Source: Bacteroides sp. (GTDB lineage: Bacteria; Bacteroidota; Bacteroidia; Bacteroidales; Bacteroidaceae). From it: a DNA stretch of 64,000 nucleotides. Shown here in pieces: positions 41,077 to 49,931 of the stretch. The position numbers were made by a program, and so were the translations under genes. The notes under the pieces were generated by a model. It was not told where the DNA came from. It saw only the letters and a program-made list of their open reading frames with translations, and searched no databases. Each line of letters begins with the position of its first letter. Position 1 is the stretch's first letter. The stretch is from positions 1 to 64,000 of the forward strand of contig NZ_JASLER010000056.1 of assembly GCF_030151085.1 (NCBI RefSeq), in the 5' to 3' direction.

Positions 41077-42354
41077 ATGAAAAAGATCTCACTATTCTTG
41101 TTATGCGCATTGGTTATGTTCTCTTTACATGCGCAAGTATTTACCGATTATTTCACGGATAAAAGTCTACGTATTGACTATATTTTTAATGGTAATGCCA
41201 CTAAACAGGAGATTTGTCTGGACGGGTTGTCTTCTTTACCTCATTGGGCCGGAAGAAAACACCATTTATCCGAACTTCCTTTGCAAGGTAACGGACAAAT
41301 CCTTATGAAAGATGTATCCAGTGGTAAGATTATTTATAAGACATCTTTTTCATCACTTTTCCAAGAGTGGCTGGAAACTGACGAGGCCCAAAACGTAACC
41401 AAAGGTTTTGAGAACACTTTTCTAGTTCCCTACCCTCTGCATCCTGCGGAAATAGAAATCACCCTACTAGATCCCCGTAGAAATGTACGCACCAGCATGA
41501 AGCATATTGTGAATCCTGATGATATATTAATCCATAAAAAAGGAAATACTCATATTACACCCCATAAATATCTCTTGCAAAGTGGGAATACGGATAAATG
41601 CATTGACGTAGCCATTCTTGCCGAAGGATATACGCAAAAGGAAATGGAGTTATTCTATAAAGATGCCGCCATTGCCTGCGAAAGTTTGTTCTCTCATGAA
41701 CCTTTCAAATCCATGAAAAACTGCTTTAATATTGTTGCGGTAGCCAGTCCTTCCGAAGATAGTGGAGTCAGCATTCCGCGCATAGGCGAATGGAAGCAAA
41801 CAGCACTCGGCTCTCATTTCAGTACTTTCTATTCAGACCGGTATCTGACAACGAGCCATGTTAAAGCAATACACGACGCATTAGCAGGAATCCCCTATGA
41901 ACATATCATTATCTTAGCTAATACGGAAGAATATGGTGGAGGAGGTATATACAACTCGTATACATTGACTACTGCCCATCATTCTAAGTTCCGTCCTGTA
42001 GTCGTACATGAATTCGGGCATAGTTTCGGCGGACTTGCCGATGAGTATTTTTATGATAACGATGTCATGACTGATACATACCCGTTGGATGTAGAACCTT
42101 GGGAGCAAAATATAAGTACTAAAGTAAACTTCACATCTAAATGGGAAGATATGCTTGCCCAAGGTACTCCTATCCCAACTCCAACTAATCAAAGTAAAAA
42201 ATTTCCTGTAGGAGTCTATGAAGGGGGAGGTTATTCTGCCAAAGGCATATATCGCCCGGCTGACGACTGTCGCATGCGTACCAACGAATATCCAACTTTC
42301 TGCCCCGTTTGCCAGCGCTCTTTACAACGTATTATCGAATTTTATACAGAATAA
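41077..42354 (+). CDS. M64-family zinc metallopeptidase, exported
   Basis: A 425-residue protein with a signal peptide (to HAQ, about residue 20). An N-terminal beta-rich domain (about 21-165) precedes the peptidase. The zinc site is HEFGH at 311-315, followed by SFGGLADEY, the M64 (IgA peptidase, Clostridium ramosum type) signature. DCRMRTNEYPTFCPVCQRSL near the C terminus is also typical. Whether this protein cleaves IgA is unknown; Bacteroides M64 members are mostly structural-genomics targets. A GNAT gene follows after 29 bases. Confidence 0.9.
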   Translation: MKKISLFLLCALVMFSLHAQVFTDYFTDKSLRIDYIFNGNATKQEICLDGLSSLPHWAGRKHHLSELPLQGNGQILMKDVSSGKIIYKTSFSSLFQEWLETDEAQNVTKGFENTFLVPYPLHPAEIEITLLDPRRNVRTSMKHIVNPDDILIHKKGNTHITPHKYLLQSGNTDKCIDVAILAEGYTQKEMELFYKDAAIACESLFSHEPFKSMKNCFNIVAVASPSEDSGVSIPRIGEWKQTALGSHFSTFYSDRYLTTSHVKAIHDALAGIPYEHIIILANTEEYGGGGIYNSYTLTTAHHSKFRPVVVHEFGHSFGGLADEYFYDNDVMTDTYPLDVEPWEQNISTKVNFTSKWEDMLAQGTPIPTPTNQSKKFPVGVYEGGGYSAKGIYRPADDCRMRTNEYPTFCPVCQRSLQRIIEFYTE

Positions 42355-42383
42355 TAATTATAATAATCCAGACTCAACAGCTT

Positions 42384-42917
42384 ATGATCAGACTTCAACG
42401 CATTACTACAGCTGATACAGCCTTGTACAGCTTTATGGAAAATTTAATGACCGCTTCTTTTCCTTCAGAAGAGTACAGGTCATTGGATGAGTTACGTAGA
42501 TATACAGATTCAAAAAATCATTTTCATAATAACGTCATTTTCCATAACGATACCCCCGTCGGACTAATCACATACTGGGATTTCGGACACTTCTATTACG
42601 TAGAACATTTTGCCATTGACCCTGCACAACGTAACGGTGGACATGGAAAGAATGTATTAAGTCACTTATGCCAGCTTTTAAAACATCCCATTATCCTGGA
42701 AGTTGAAGAACCTACAGAAGAAATGGCTCAACGTCGTATTAACTTCTATCAACGCCACGGCTTTACGCTCTGGGAAAAGCCTTACCAACAGCCTCCTTAT
42801 AAATCAGGAGATGGCTATCTACCTATGTTACTCATGGCTTATGGAGATCTAAAATGCGAGAAAGACTTCAATACTGTAAAAGAGCATATATATCGGGAAG
42901 TATACAATGTGAAATAG
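42384..42917 (+). CDS. GNAT-family N-acetyltransferase
   Basis: A 177-residue acyltransferase. The acetyl-CoA site is FAIDPAQRNGGHGKNVLSHL, and the C-terminal strand includes NFYQRHGFTLWE. The start ATG at 42384 gives MIRLQRITTAD, the ordinary opening of the family; longer forms would run into the M64 gene. Twenty-nine bases separate it from the M64 stop, so they may be co-transcribed. Substrate unknown. Confidence 0.88.
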   Translation: MIRLQRITTADTALYSFMENLMTASFPSEEYRSLDELRRYTDSKNHFHNNVIFHNDTPVGLITYWDFGHFYYVEHFAIDPAQRNGGHGKNVLSHLCQLLKHPIILEVEEPTEEMAQRRINFYQRHGFTLWEKPYQQPPYKSGDGYLPMLLMAYGDLKCEKDFNTVKEHIYREVYNVK

Positions 42918-42940
42918 CATAGAACTAAATAACATAAAAA

Positions 42941-42973
42941 ATAAAGGTCGCTTGCAAAACAAGCGACCTTTAT
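42941..42973. terminator. Bidirectional terminator
   Basis: ATAAAGGTCGCTTG and CAAGCGACCTTTAT are perfect 14-base arms around a five-base loop, between convergent genes (GNAT and ExbD). Confidence 0.92.
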
Positions 42974-42993
42974 TCATATAGTTTACTAACTTA

Positions 42994-43458
42994 TTACTGA
43001 CGCGGTTGCGCAGAATAGTTAATTTTCAATGCATAAGCATTACGAAGAGCTTCTTTGATATCAGTTACGATACCCATTTTAGTCTCTTGGTCAACTTTCA
43101 AAGATACTGTCATCTGCGGCTGATCTTCTTCCTTCATACTGGAACGTTCACCAATAATATAGTCTTGAATTTCAGAAACCTCAGCATAACTATCATTCAA
43201 TTGGATACGACTTTCACTACCTAATTTCTTACGAAACTCAGCAGTAGGTTTTCCTACATAGATAAACGTAACCAAAGACTTCTTCTCAAGTTTTTCCAAT
43301 TCTGTAGCTTGCGGAACCTTAAACTCAACCTTCAATGTTACCTCACGCATAGTTGTTACAATCATAAAGAAGAACAACAACGTGAAGATAAGGTCAGGTA
43401 GAGAAGAAGTGTTCAACGCCGGTATTTCACGTTTACCAGTTTTGTTAAATTTTCCCAT
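42994..43458 (-). CDS. ExbD/TolR-family protein (second copy)
   Basis: A 154-residue inner-membrane protein with one transmembrane helix at about 20-40 (SSLPDLIFTLLFFFMIVTTM). The Asp in LPDLIF matches the proton-channel Asp of ExbD. The periplasmic domain follows. It is the last of four genes read leftward (ExbB, a four-helix protein, ExbD, ExbD); its start overlaps the preceding stop by one base. Two ExbDs that differ clearly in sequence could form a heterodimer with the ExbB ring. Confidence 0.92.
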   Translation of the reverse strand: MGKFNKTGKREIPALNTSSLPDLIFTLLFFFMIVTTMREVTLKVEFKVPQATELEKLEKKSLVTFIYVGKPTAEFRKKLGSESRIQLNDSYAEVSEIQDYIIGERSSMKEEDQPQMTVSLKVDQETKMGIVTDIKEALRNAYALKINYSAQPRQ

Positions 43459-44048
43459 TACTTCTTTTCTCCGTACTTTTTAGGTTCTGCCTCAGAAATC
43501 ATCTGAGGATAAATTTTACGAATTGCATCTTGCTGGTCCTCATTCAGTTCAGCATATGTCTTCTGCCACTTTTCCTGAGCCAGTTCATCACGCAACTCAT
43601 TATAAGCAGCTACCAACTCATTCTGTACAGAAATATATGCCTTATAAGAAGAACCACGGTCACAACGCAAAGAAACTACGTGCTTATCCGTAACCTGCAT
43701 AGTACCGAAGAAAGGAATTTCTTTCGCATGCTTCTCAGGTTTACTATCGTCATTATACGGATTGGCAATAAATTCTTTGGCTTTTGCGCGCAGTTGGTCT
43801 ACGCTGATATATTCATTACCGCACATCAACTGGTCGTTCAAGTTCAAGAATACTGTCAATACATTGCGCTCTTTCAACTTGATATCTTCTTTTGGTTGGT
43901 CTTTCTGCGGAGGTTCCGGCAAACGTCTTGCCAAACCGCGGTCAGTATCCATAGATGTTGTAATCAAGAAGAAGATAAGCAACAAGAAAGCAATATCCGC
44001 TGTTGAACTGGAGTTGATTTCAGGTACTTTTCTTTTACCTTTTGCCAT
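43458..44048 (-). CDS. ExbD/TolR-family protein (first copy)
   Basis: A 196-residue ExbD-like protein. The membrane helix (STADIAFLLLIFFLITTSM, about 14-32) has the conserved Asp. The periplasmic domain is longer than in E. coli ExbD by about 50 residues and is charged (RLPEPPQKDQPKEDIKLKER; YAELNEDQQDAIRKIYP). It should couple the proton gradient to TonB (48258-48944) and thus to SusC-type importers. It overlaps the next ExbD by one base. Confidence 0.92.
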   Translation of the reverse strand: MAKGKRKVPEINSSSTADIAFLLLIFFLITTSMDTDRGLARRLPEPPQKDQPKEDIKLKERNVLTVFLNLNDQLMCGNEYISVDQLRAKAKEFIANPYNDDSKPEKHAKEIPFFGTMQVTDKHVVSLRCDRGSSYKAYISVQNELVAAYNELRDELAQEKWQKTYAELNEDQQDAIRKIYPQMISEAEPKKYGEKK

Positions 44049-44063
44049 TTTAAGTTCTCTTAG

Positions 44064-44546
44064 TTATTTAAACTTTTTTGCAATACCGAAACCAAAAATC
44101 AACAGAATCATAACACCCATTAAAATATAAATGGTGTACAAGAACATATCTGTCAATTTCAACCAGAACGGAACATTTTCAGTACCGCTATAGCCCTGGA
44201 TTACCAATGTTTGATCGCTACCTGCTGACCATGATATAATTAATACCACAACAATCAAAATAAGACCAATCAAAGATTTAATAGCATTTTTCGGAGACTC
44301 AATAAATCCCGAAACAAATTGGAATATAGCAGCAGCAACAGTTACTATAACAGTTACAGCTAACAAGATATACATCCAGTATATCAAGGCATCTGTCTGA
44401 GCAGGTTCTGACAAAGATGGATCTGCGACCATACGTTGATCAAGTGGAGTTTCTCCGCCAAAGAAGAATACGCCCAGTATGACCAATGTAATGGCAAGCA
44501 TCACATACAGTGCAGTACTTGAAACTTTTTGAATTCTAACTTTCAT
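44064..44546 (-). CDS. Four-helix membrane protein between ExbB and ExbD
   Basis: A 160-residue protein with hydrophobic segments at about 12-30, 53-78, 88-105 and 128-153. I do not recognise a named family. Its place is telling: 12 bases after ExbB and 15 bases before ExbD, all on one strand, so it is probably an additional subunit or assembly factor of this TonB-energising complex. There are no obvious catalytic motifs. Confidence 0.78.
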   Translation of the reverse strand: MKVRIQKVSSTALYVMLAITLVILGVFFFGGETPLDQRMVADPSLSEPAQTDALIYWMYILLAVTVIVTVAAAIFQFVSGFIESPKNAIKSLIGLILIVVVLIISWSAGSDQTLVIQGYSGTENVPFWLKLTDMFLYTIYILMGVMILLIFGFGIAKKFK

Positions 44547-44558
44547 ATCGCAGATAAA

Positions 44559-45368
44559 TTATTTTTTATATTTCAAATCATATTTGATAACCATATCCAA
44601 CAATGAGATAGAAGAATCTTCCATTTCGCTTGTCAGAGCTTCAATCTTACCTAAGATATAATTATAAAATACCTGAAGAATCAATGCAACGATCAAACCG
44701 AAGATAGTAGTAATCAAAGCCACTTTCATACCGCCTGCTACAACCGTCGGAGAGATATCACCTACTTGTTGGATCTTGTCAAATGCCTGCACCATACCGA
44801 TTACAGTTCCCAAGAATCCTAAAGACGGAGCCATCGCGATAAACAGTGTGATCCAAGAGCAACCTTTTTCCAGGTAACCAGCTTGTACACCACCGTAAGA
44901 TACTACTGACTTTTCTACTACGTCAATACCTTGGTCAATTCTCATCAAACCTTGGTAGTAGATAGAAGCAATAGGACCTCTTGTGTTACGTGCGATGTCT
45001 TTAGCAGCTTCAATGTCGCCTTTTTCCAAAGCAGCTTCAATAGATGCCATAAACTTCTTAGTGTTGATTTCAGCTAAGCTTAAGTAAATAATACGTTCGA
45101 TGCAGAATGCAAGACCGATAACCAATGCGATGGCTACGAAACTCATAAAGAACGCAGAACCTTCAATAAACTTGATCTTCATTTCTTTGTGAATACCACC
45201 CTCTTCAGCGCCTACTGTTGCAGTAGCATCATCAGCTGGAGCTGCTTGAGCTGCAGGAGCAGCTTGTTCTGTTTGTTCAGCTGCAGGAGCATCTTGAGCC
45301 TGAGCAAGTTGAGTTGAGCCAAATGTTAAGACTCCCATCACAGCAACAATTGCAAATAACTTTTTCAT
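44559..45368 (-). CDS. MotA/TolQ/ExbB proton-channel protein
   Basis: A 269-residue ExbB homologue. It begins with a signal-like segment followed by an Ala/Pro/Gln-rich stretch (residues 22-50), then a first long helix (SAFFMSFVAIALVIGLAFCI) and the two conserved channel helices: APSLGFLGTVIGMVQAFD and VALITTIFGLIVALILQVFYNYI. GTVIGM and the Thr-rich second helix are ExbB signatures. It is the first gene of the ExbB-X-ExbD-ExbD set. The tRNA-Ser gene lies 79 bases upstream on the same strand. Confidence 0.94.
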   Translation of the reverse strand: MKKLFAIVAVMGVLTFGSTQLAQAQDAPAAEQTEQAAPAAQAAPADDATATVGAEEGGIHKEMKIKFIEGSAFFMSFVAIALVIGLAFCIERIIYLSLAEINTKKFMASIEAALEKGDIEAAKDIARNTRGPIASIYYQGLMRIDQGIDVVEKSVVSYGGVQAGYLEKGCSWITLFIAMAPSLGFLGTVIGMVQAFDKIQQVGDISPTVVAGGMKVALITTIFGLIVALILQVFYNYILGKIEALTSEMEDSSISLLDMVIKYDLKYKK

Positions 45369-45447
45369 TGTGTGTCTAATTTTTAAGATTAATTAATTAA
45401 ATTACTTATTATATTTATTTATTGTTTTTTCTTTCTATATTCTCCTG

Positions 45448-45535
45448 CGGAGAGACGGGGATTCGAACCCCGGATACCCTTTAGGAGTATACACGCTTTC
45501 CAGGCGTGCCTCTTCAACCACTCGAGCATCTCTCC
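45448..45535 (-). tRNA. tRNA-Ser (anticodon GGA)
   Basis: Read on the minus strand from 45535: GGAGAGA acceptor arm, D-arm TGCTCGAGTGGTTGAAGAG, anticodon stem ACGCC/GGCGT-like with CTGGAAA loop (anticodon GGA), a long variable arm as expected of serine tRNAs, T-arm GGGGTTCGAATCCCC, and the closing TCTCTCC plus G discriminator. No CCA is encoded, so it must be added by the nucleotidyltransferase. Confidence 0.97.
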
Positions 45536-45697
45536 AATAGACGCCTCCTCTGAAATCGGGTGCAAATTACAAAAAAAATGCGAACCACAAGCGTTTTCAG
45601 CTACAAATGTATTCTTTTTTTTGTTCTTCCGCTTCTTTCTCCCCGTTTTATCTTGAATAAAATCTCAAAATTAATAAACTTTAAAATCTGCAAGTCC

Positions 45698-46477
45698 TTA
45701 TTTGAGTATTCCAAACACTTTTAATGCGTTTTCTGATGTCGTCTGTGCCACCATTTCAGGGGATTTACCGTATACTTCAGAAACTTTTATTAAGGTATCT
45801 TTTACATTAGCACTCTCATTTCTTTTGCCTCTGTTAGGAACCGGAGTAAGATAAGGAGAGTCTGTTTCAAGCACAATACGATCTAACGGAATGCATTTCA
45901 ATACTTCCGGCAAAGTGGATTTTTTAAAAGTAACTACTCCATTAATACCGATTAGGAAATTAGAAAACTCCATGATAGAATCCGCCTCTTTTGAGGTTCC
46001 AGTAAAACTATGGAAAATGCCTCGCAATGTAGTAGATTTATATGGTTCCAATACCTTATATATATAATCAAAAGCCTCCCGACAATGGATTACAATAGGC
46101 AGATCGTACTCCAAAGCCCATTTTATCTGCCTATCTAAAGCAATTTGTTGCTCTTTCAAAAATGTCTTATCCCAATATAAATCCATGCCGATTTCCCCAA
46201 TAGCCACATACTCATTAGCCGATGCTAATTCTTTTACTACAACATCCAATTCTTTTTCATAATCGGCATTTACCGAGGTTGGATGCAATCCTATCATCGG
46301 AAAACAATAATCCTTGTATTCCGAACAAACGCGAAGCATGGATTCGATTGTTGTACTATCTATATTTGGCATGAAAATGTGAGTAACCCCAGCTTCTCGT
46401 GCCCGTGCTATCACCTGCGTTAAATCGTCAGTGAACTCTTCTAAAAAAAGATGGGAATGCGAATCAACTAATTTCAT
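45698..46477 (-). CDS. TatD-family metal-dependent DNase
   Basis: A 259-residue TIM-barrel hydrolase. DSHSHL (5-10), GEIGMDLYW, IVIHCREA, HSFTGT and LETDSPYL place all metal ligands of TatD (two His, Glu, two His, Asp). TatD proteins are 3'-5' exonucleases linked to DNA repair and fragmentation. It is the last gene of a likely operon with the polyprenyl synthase and an unknown gene; only two bases separate it from the latter. Confidence 0.92.
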   Translation of the reverse strand: MKLVDSHSHLFLEEFTDDLTQVIARAREAGVTHIFMPNIDSTTIESMLRVCSEYKDYCFPMIGLHPTSVNADYEKELDVVVKELASANEYVAIGEIGMDLYWDKTFLKEQQIALDRQIKWALEYDLPIVIHCREAFDYIYKVLEPYKSTTLRGIFHSFTGTSKEADSIMEFSNFLIGINGVVTFKKSTLPEVLKCIPLDRIVLETDSPYLTPVPNRGKRNESANVKDTLIKVSEVYGKSPEMVAQTTSENALKVFGILK

Positions 46478-46479
46478 TC

Positions 46480-47187
46480 TTAGATTTCATCATTATGTTT
46501 TTCGCCGGTACGGTAATAGTATACTAATCCATATTCACGGCATAAATCCAATCGCTTCTCGTTCGGGATTATATCCTCAAACTTTTTCTCCACTTGATTC
46601 CAAATGTCCAATATCAGTTCATCAGCTTTAGCACGCATAGATGCTAATGTTTCCAAACTACGCATAGTCAATACCTGAAAGTTTTTTTGCTTCTCATAAC
46701 TATCCATAAAGATATCATAATGAACCCGTACTTTGGCAATAGTTGGATTATAAATAGGAATTCCTCCCTGGGATATACGCTTATTCTCTCCGTCGATAAT
46801 TCTACGTCCCCATTCCACTAACGCTGATTCTGCTGACAAATCCGGCACACTATTATTTTTTACATCCAGACCATAATATTCTTTGTGAGAAACCCTGACT
46901 TCAGTACGTATAACAGCCAAATTCAGTACTTGGATAAAATGAGAAATATACAGACGAGCCATTTTAACATTAGCCTGATGTTTTCGTCCTGCTTTTGACT
47001 GCCGTTCGAAACATTCAACATAATAATTTTGAGCTGCCTCAAATTTCATAAGGAAATTTCTAGAGTCCGTTATAGTCTTTAAAGTGACCGCCAAATCATA
47101 CATATTAGACACATCAGACTTTACAACCACTGCTTTCAATGCTCGTATTCTGGCTTGATCCGTATTTGGTAATCTTCGATATGGCAT
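46480..47187 (-). CDS. Unknown conserved-looking protein between polyprenyl synthase and tatD
   Basis: A 235-residue, mostly helical, basic, soluble protein starting MPYRRLPNTDQARIRALK. It has no signal peptide, membrane segment or Cys cluster, and I do not recognise it. Segments such as LKTITDSRNFLMKFEAAQNY and QANVKMARLYISHFIQVLN look like packed helices. The gap of 18 bases after the polyprenyl synthase and two bases before tatD argues for co-expression and real coding. Confidence 0.78.
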   Translation of the reverse strand: MPYRRLPNTDQARIRALKAVVVKSDVSNMYDLAVTLKTITDSRNFLMKFEAAQNYYVECFERQSKAGRKHQANVKMARLYISHFIQVLNLAVIRTEVRVSHKEYYGLDVKNNSVPDLSAESALVEWGRRIIDGENKRISQGGIPIYNPTIAKVRVHYDIFMDSYEKQKNFQVLTMRSLETLASMRAKADELILDIWNQVEKKFEDIIPNEKRLDLCREYGLVYYYRTGEKHNDEI

Positions 47188-47205
47188 GCTTTCAGATATA
47201 AATCA

Positions 47206-48180
47206 CTACACTTCTCTGTGCATCAAATCTTTCATCAATTTTTCCAATTCATTCTTCTTTTCAGCAGCTACTTTTACAGCAATAAGACTTTCCATTGCTC
47301 TTTCACTATATTCAGTGATCTTATTATCACAAAGTTCTTTTATCCCTATCTGATTATATAGTTGGGTGACTGCTGCTATTTTCTCGGCTGGATCGAAAGA
47401 TTCAGCATCAATCCACGTAGTCAATTGGTGTAATTGTTCATCATTTGCATGCTCGAAAGCTTTTATCAGCATATAGGTTTTCTTATTACAAAGAATATCA
47501 CCACCGATATTTTTTCCAAAGACAGCAGCATCACCATAAACATCCAGCAAATCGTCTTTTAGCTGGAATGCTACTCCCATATTCATTCCAAAATCATACA
47601 ATCGTTCGGCATCTTCGGAAGAAGCACCTCCTAATAACGCACCGATTTTCAAACTAACTGCCAGCAATACAGAAGTTTTCAGTCGAATCATCTCCAAATA
47701 CTCTTCTTCCGTCACATCTTTTCGCTGTTCAAAATCCATGTCCAACTGTTGACCTTCGCAAATTTCCAAAGCCGTCAAGCTAAATAAATCCATTACATCT
47801 TTTAAATGTTCAACAGGACATTGAGCCATAAACTGATATGCCAATACCAACATGGCATCACCAGATAAGATAGCTGTATTATCATTCCAAACTTTATGTA
47901 CGGTTTCCTTGCCACGCCGACGATCTGCACGATCCATTAAATCATCATGTAAAAGAGTATAATTGTGATATACTTCGATTCCGGTCGCCGGACCAAAGAT
48001 ATGAGTCACATCTTCTTTATACAGATTATATGCCATCAACATCAGCACAGGGCGGATTCTCTTACCACCCATTGACAACACATAAGTCACCGGATCGTAT
48101 AAACCTTGCGAAGTACGGTCAAACTTCAAATTAGTAATATGAATATTTATTTTTTCGAGAAGTTCAGGAACTGTAAACAT
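47206..48180 (-). CDS. Polyprenyl diphosphate synthase
   Basis: A 324-residue trans-isoprenyl synthase. The two Asp-rich motifs are HDDLMDRADRRRG (first) and QLKDDLLDVYGD (second); GGKRIRP and KTYMLIKA are the substrate Lys/Arg sites. The residues before the first motif are VYHNYTLL: the aromatic Tyr/His there suggests a short-to-medium chain such as geranylgeranyl or farnesyl, though a longer product cannot be ruled out. With IspH (49932-50795) it feeds quinone and wall-lipid synthesis. It leads the operon with the unknown gene and tatD. Confidence 0.93.
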   Translation of the reverse strand: MFTVPELLEKINIHITNLKFDRTSQGLYDPVTYVLSMGGKRIRPVLMLMAYNLYKEDVTHIFGPATGIEVYHNYTLLHDDLMDRADRRRGKETVHKVWNDNTAILSGDAMLVLAYQFMAQCPVEHLKDVMDLFSLTALEICEGQQLDMDFEQRKDVTEEEYLEMIRLKTSVLLAVSLKIGALLGGASSEDAERLYDFGMNMGVAFQLKDDLLDVYGDAAVFGKNIGGDILCNKKTYMLIKAFEHANDEQLHQLTTWIDAESFDPAEKIAAVTQLYNQIGIKELCDNKITEYSERAMESLIAVKVAAEKKNELEKLMKDLMHREV

Positions 48181-48210
48181 AGTTATTGAATTTAAGAATA
48201 GCTGGGAATG

Positions 48211-48238
48211 AAAAGAGGCTGCTTCTTCGGCAGCCTCT
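48211..48238 (-). terminator. Terminator between tonB and the polyprenyl synthase operon
   Basis: AGAGGCTGC (48214-48222) pairs with GCAGCCTCT (48230-48238). Read on the minus strand the stem is followed by TTTT, so it ends the tonB transcript and separates it from the next gene on the same strand. Confidence 0.8.
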
Positions 48239-48257
48239 CTCTTATTTTAGTATTTCA

Positions 48258-48944
48258 TTACTGCAATCTAAACATTACAGGCACTGTGTATTTAACACGT
48301 ACTGGTTTACCACGTTGCATACCTGGTTTCCACTTCGGCATGGTATTAATCACACGGATAGCTTCTTTATCCAAATATGGGTCAACACCTCTTAAAACCT
48401 TAGCATCAACGATACTACCATCTTTATTAACCACAAACTGTACAGTTACACGGCCTTGTGTACCATTTTCCTGTGCAATTGTAGGATATTTAATATTTTT
48501 GCTCAGGTATTGCATCAAACCTGCCATACCACCATCCGGAAATTCCGGCATTTGTTCTACAACCTCAAAGATTGTTTGTTCTTCCGGTTCATCTTCAACA
48601 ACAGCCACAGGTACATACTTGATTTCGACTTTCTGACCTGTTTCTTCACTTGAAGCAATTGCAGTTTCCTCAACGTTTGCATCATCATCTACAATTGTCA
48701 AAGTTTCGGCAATTGAAGGAGCCTCGGGAGGAGGAGGAGCAACCACTTCCGGTTGTTCAGTAATAGGAATTACTTCCTCTTCAAATACAAGGTCGGAAAT
48801 GGCCTGGCTCGTATCAATCTTGATATCACGCTTTGTCCATTCGAATGCGACGAACATGAATGCGAGCACAATCACATAACCGATGAGCAGCCATGTTGAC
48901 TTCTTGTTCTCCAAGTCTGCCTTAGGTGATTTCTTAATTTCCAT
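48258..48944 (-). CDS. tonB: TonB-family energy transducer
   Basis: A 228-residue TonB. A single membrane helix at about 18-35 (WLLIGYVIVLAFMFVAFEW) is followed by a Pro-rich section (VVAPPPPEAPS) and an acidic spacer. The C-terminal domain, about 140-228, includes GRVTVQFVVNKDGSIVDAKV and the closing KPVRVKYTVPVMFRL, the TonB fold. It should transmit energy from the ExbB/ExbD set (42994-45368) to outer-membrane receptors such as the SusC here. It has its own promoter and terminator. Confidence 0.93.
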   Translation of the reverse strand: MEIKKSPKADLENKKSTWLLIGYVIVLAFMFVAFEWTKRDIKIDTSQAISDLVFEEEVIPITEQPEVVAPPPPEAPSIAETLTIVDDDANVEETAIASSEETGQKVEIKYVPVAVVEDEPEEQTIFEVVEQMPEFPDGGMAGLMQYLSKNIKYPTIAQENGTQGRVTVQFVVNKDGSIVDAKVLRGVDPYLDKEAIRVINTMPKWKPGMQRGKPVRVKYTVPVMFRLQ

Positions 48945-48981
48945 AATTCTATAATATAATTTTAGTGTTTCTCATTTGGGG

Positions 48982-49132
48982 CAAATATAGTACTTTTCCT
49001 ATTATTGTTCGCCCTTAGCCACCTTTTTTTACACAATAAGCGCTACATTTTCGTTTTTTTAATTCTTCAAAAGCACCCTTGTGGTTTTGTGCTACAAATG
49101 TAACGAGATATTTTAAAAATACAGTATCTTTG
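48982..49132. promoter_or_regulatory. Divergent -7 elements for tonB and cmk
   Basis: TATATTTG reads leftward at 48989-48982, 38 bases before the tonB ATG. TATCTTTG reads rightward at 49125-49132, 50 bases before the cmk ATG at 49182. Confidence 0.6.
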
Positions 49133-49181
49133 GCAAGAATTTTAAATGAAATGTTGAAAAATAGCATAAAACTTCATTCAA

Positions 49182-49871
49182 ATGAAAAAGATAACAATTG
49201 CAATTGATGGTTTTTCCTCTTGTGGAAAAAGTACAATGGCTAAAGACCTTGCCCGTGAAATAGGCTATATATATATAGATAGTGGTGCCATGTATCGCGC
49301 AGTGACGCTGTACAGTATTGAAAACGGCATATTTCAGGGAGATAAGATTGATACTGAAAAGCTAAAAAATCAGATTAAAGATATTCATATTTCATTCCGT
49401 CTTAATCCTGAGACCGGACGTCCGGACACTTATCTGAACGGAAACAACGTAGAAAACAAAATTCGTACTATGGAGGTTTCTTCTCATGTAAGCCCCATTG
49501 CAGCATTAGGTTTTGTACGAGAAGCAATGGTAGCTCAACAGCAAGAAATGGGAAAAGCCAAAGGTATTGTGATGGACGGACGGGATATAGGTACTACCGT
49601 TTTTCCGGATGCTGAACTTAAAATCTTCGTGACTGCCTCTCCTGAAATACGCGCACAACGCCGTTATGACGAATTAAAAGCCAAAGGTGAGGAAGTTAGT
49701 TTTGATGAAATCCTTGAAAATGTAAAGCAACGGGATTACATTGACCAAAACCGTGAAGTAAGTCCACTTCGCAAAGCAGAAGATGCTTTATTATTGGATA
49801 ACAGTCTTATGACTATTTCGCAACAAAAAGCATGGCTGGCAGAGCAGTTCATGAATATTATAAAAGAATAA
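49182..49871 (+). CDS. cmk: Cytidylate kinase
   Basis: A 229-residue (d)CMP kinase. The P-loop is DGFSSCGKST (9-18), followed by YIDSGAMYRAVTLY, the nucleotide-monophosphate site, MDGRDIGTTVFPDAELKIFV and DYIDQNREVSPLRKA, all standard for Cmk. The enzyme phosphorylates CMP and dCMP with ATP. ispH starts 60 bases downstream in the same direction, an arrangement known in other Bacteroidetes. Confidence 0.96.
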   Translation: MKKITIAIDGFSSCGKSTMAKDLAREIGYIYIDSGAMYRAVTLYSIENGIFQGDKIDTEKLKNQIKDIHISFRLNPETGRPDTYLNGNNVENKIRTMEVSSHVSPIAALGFVREAMVAQQQEMGKAKGIVMDGRDIGTTVFPDAELKIFVTASPEIRAQRRYDELKAKGEEVSFDEILENVKQRDYIDQNREVSPLRKAEDALLLDNSLMTISQQKAWLAEQFMNIIKE

Positions 49872-49931
49872 AGTATAAATAGCTACACCATTTACAAGTA
49901 CTATTCTTTTAAACAATTAATAACCTAAACT

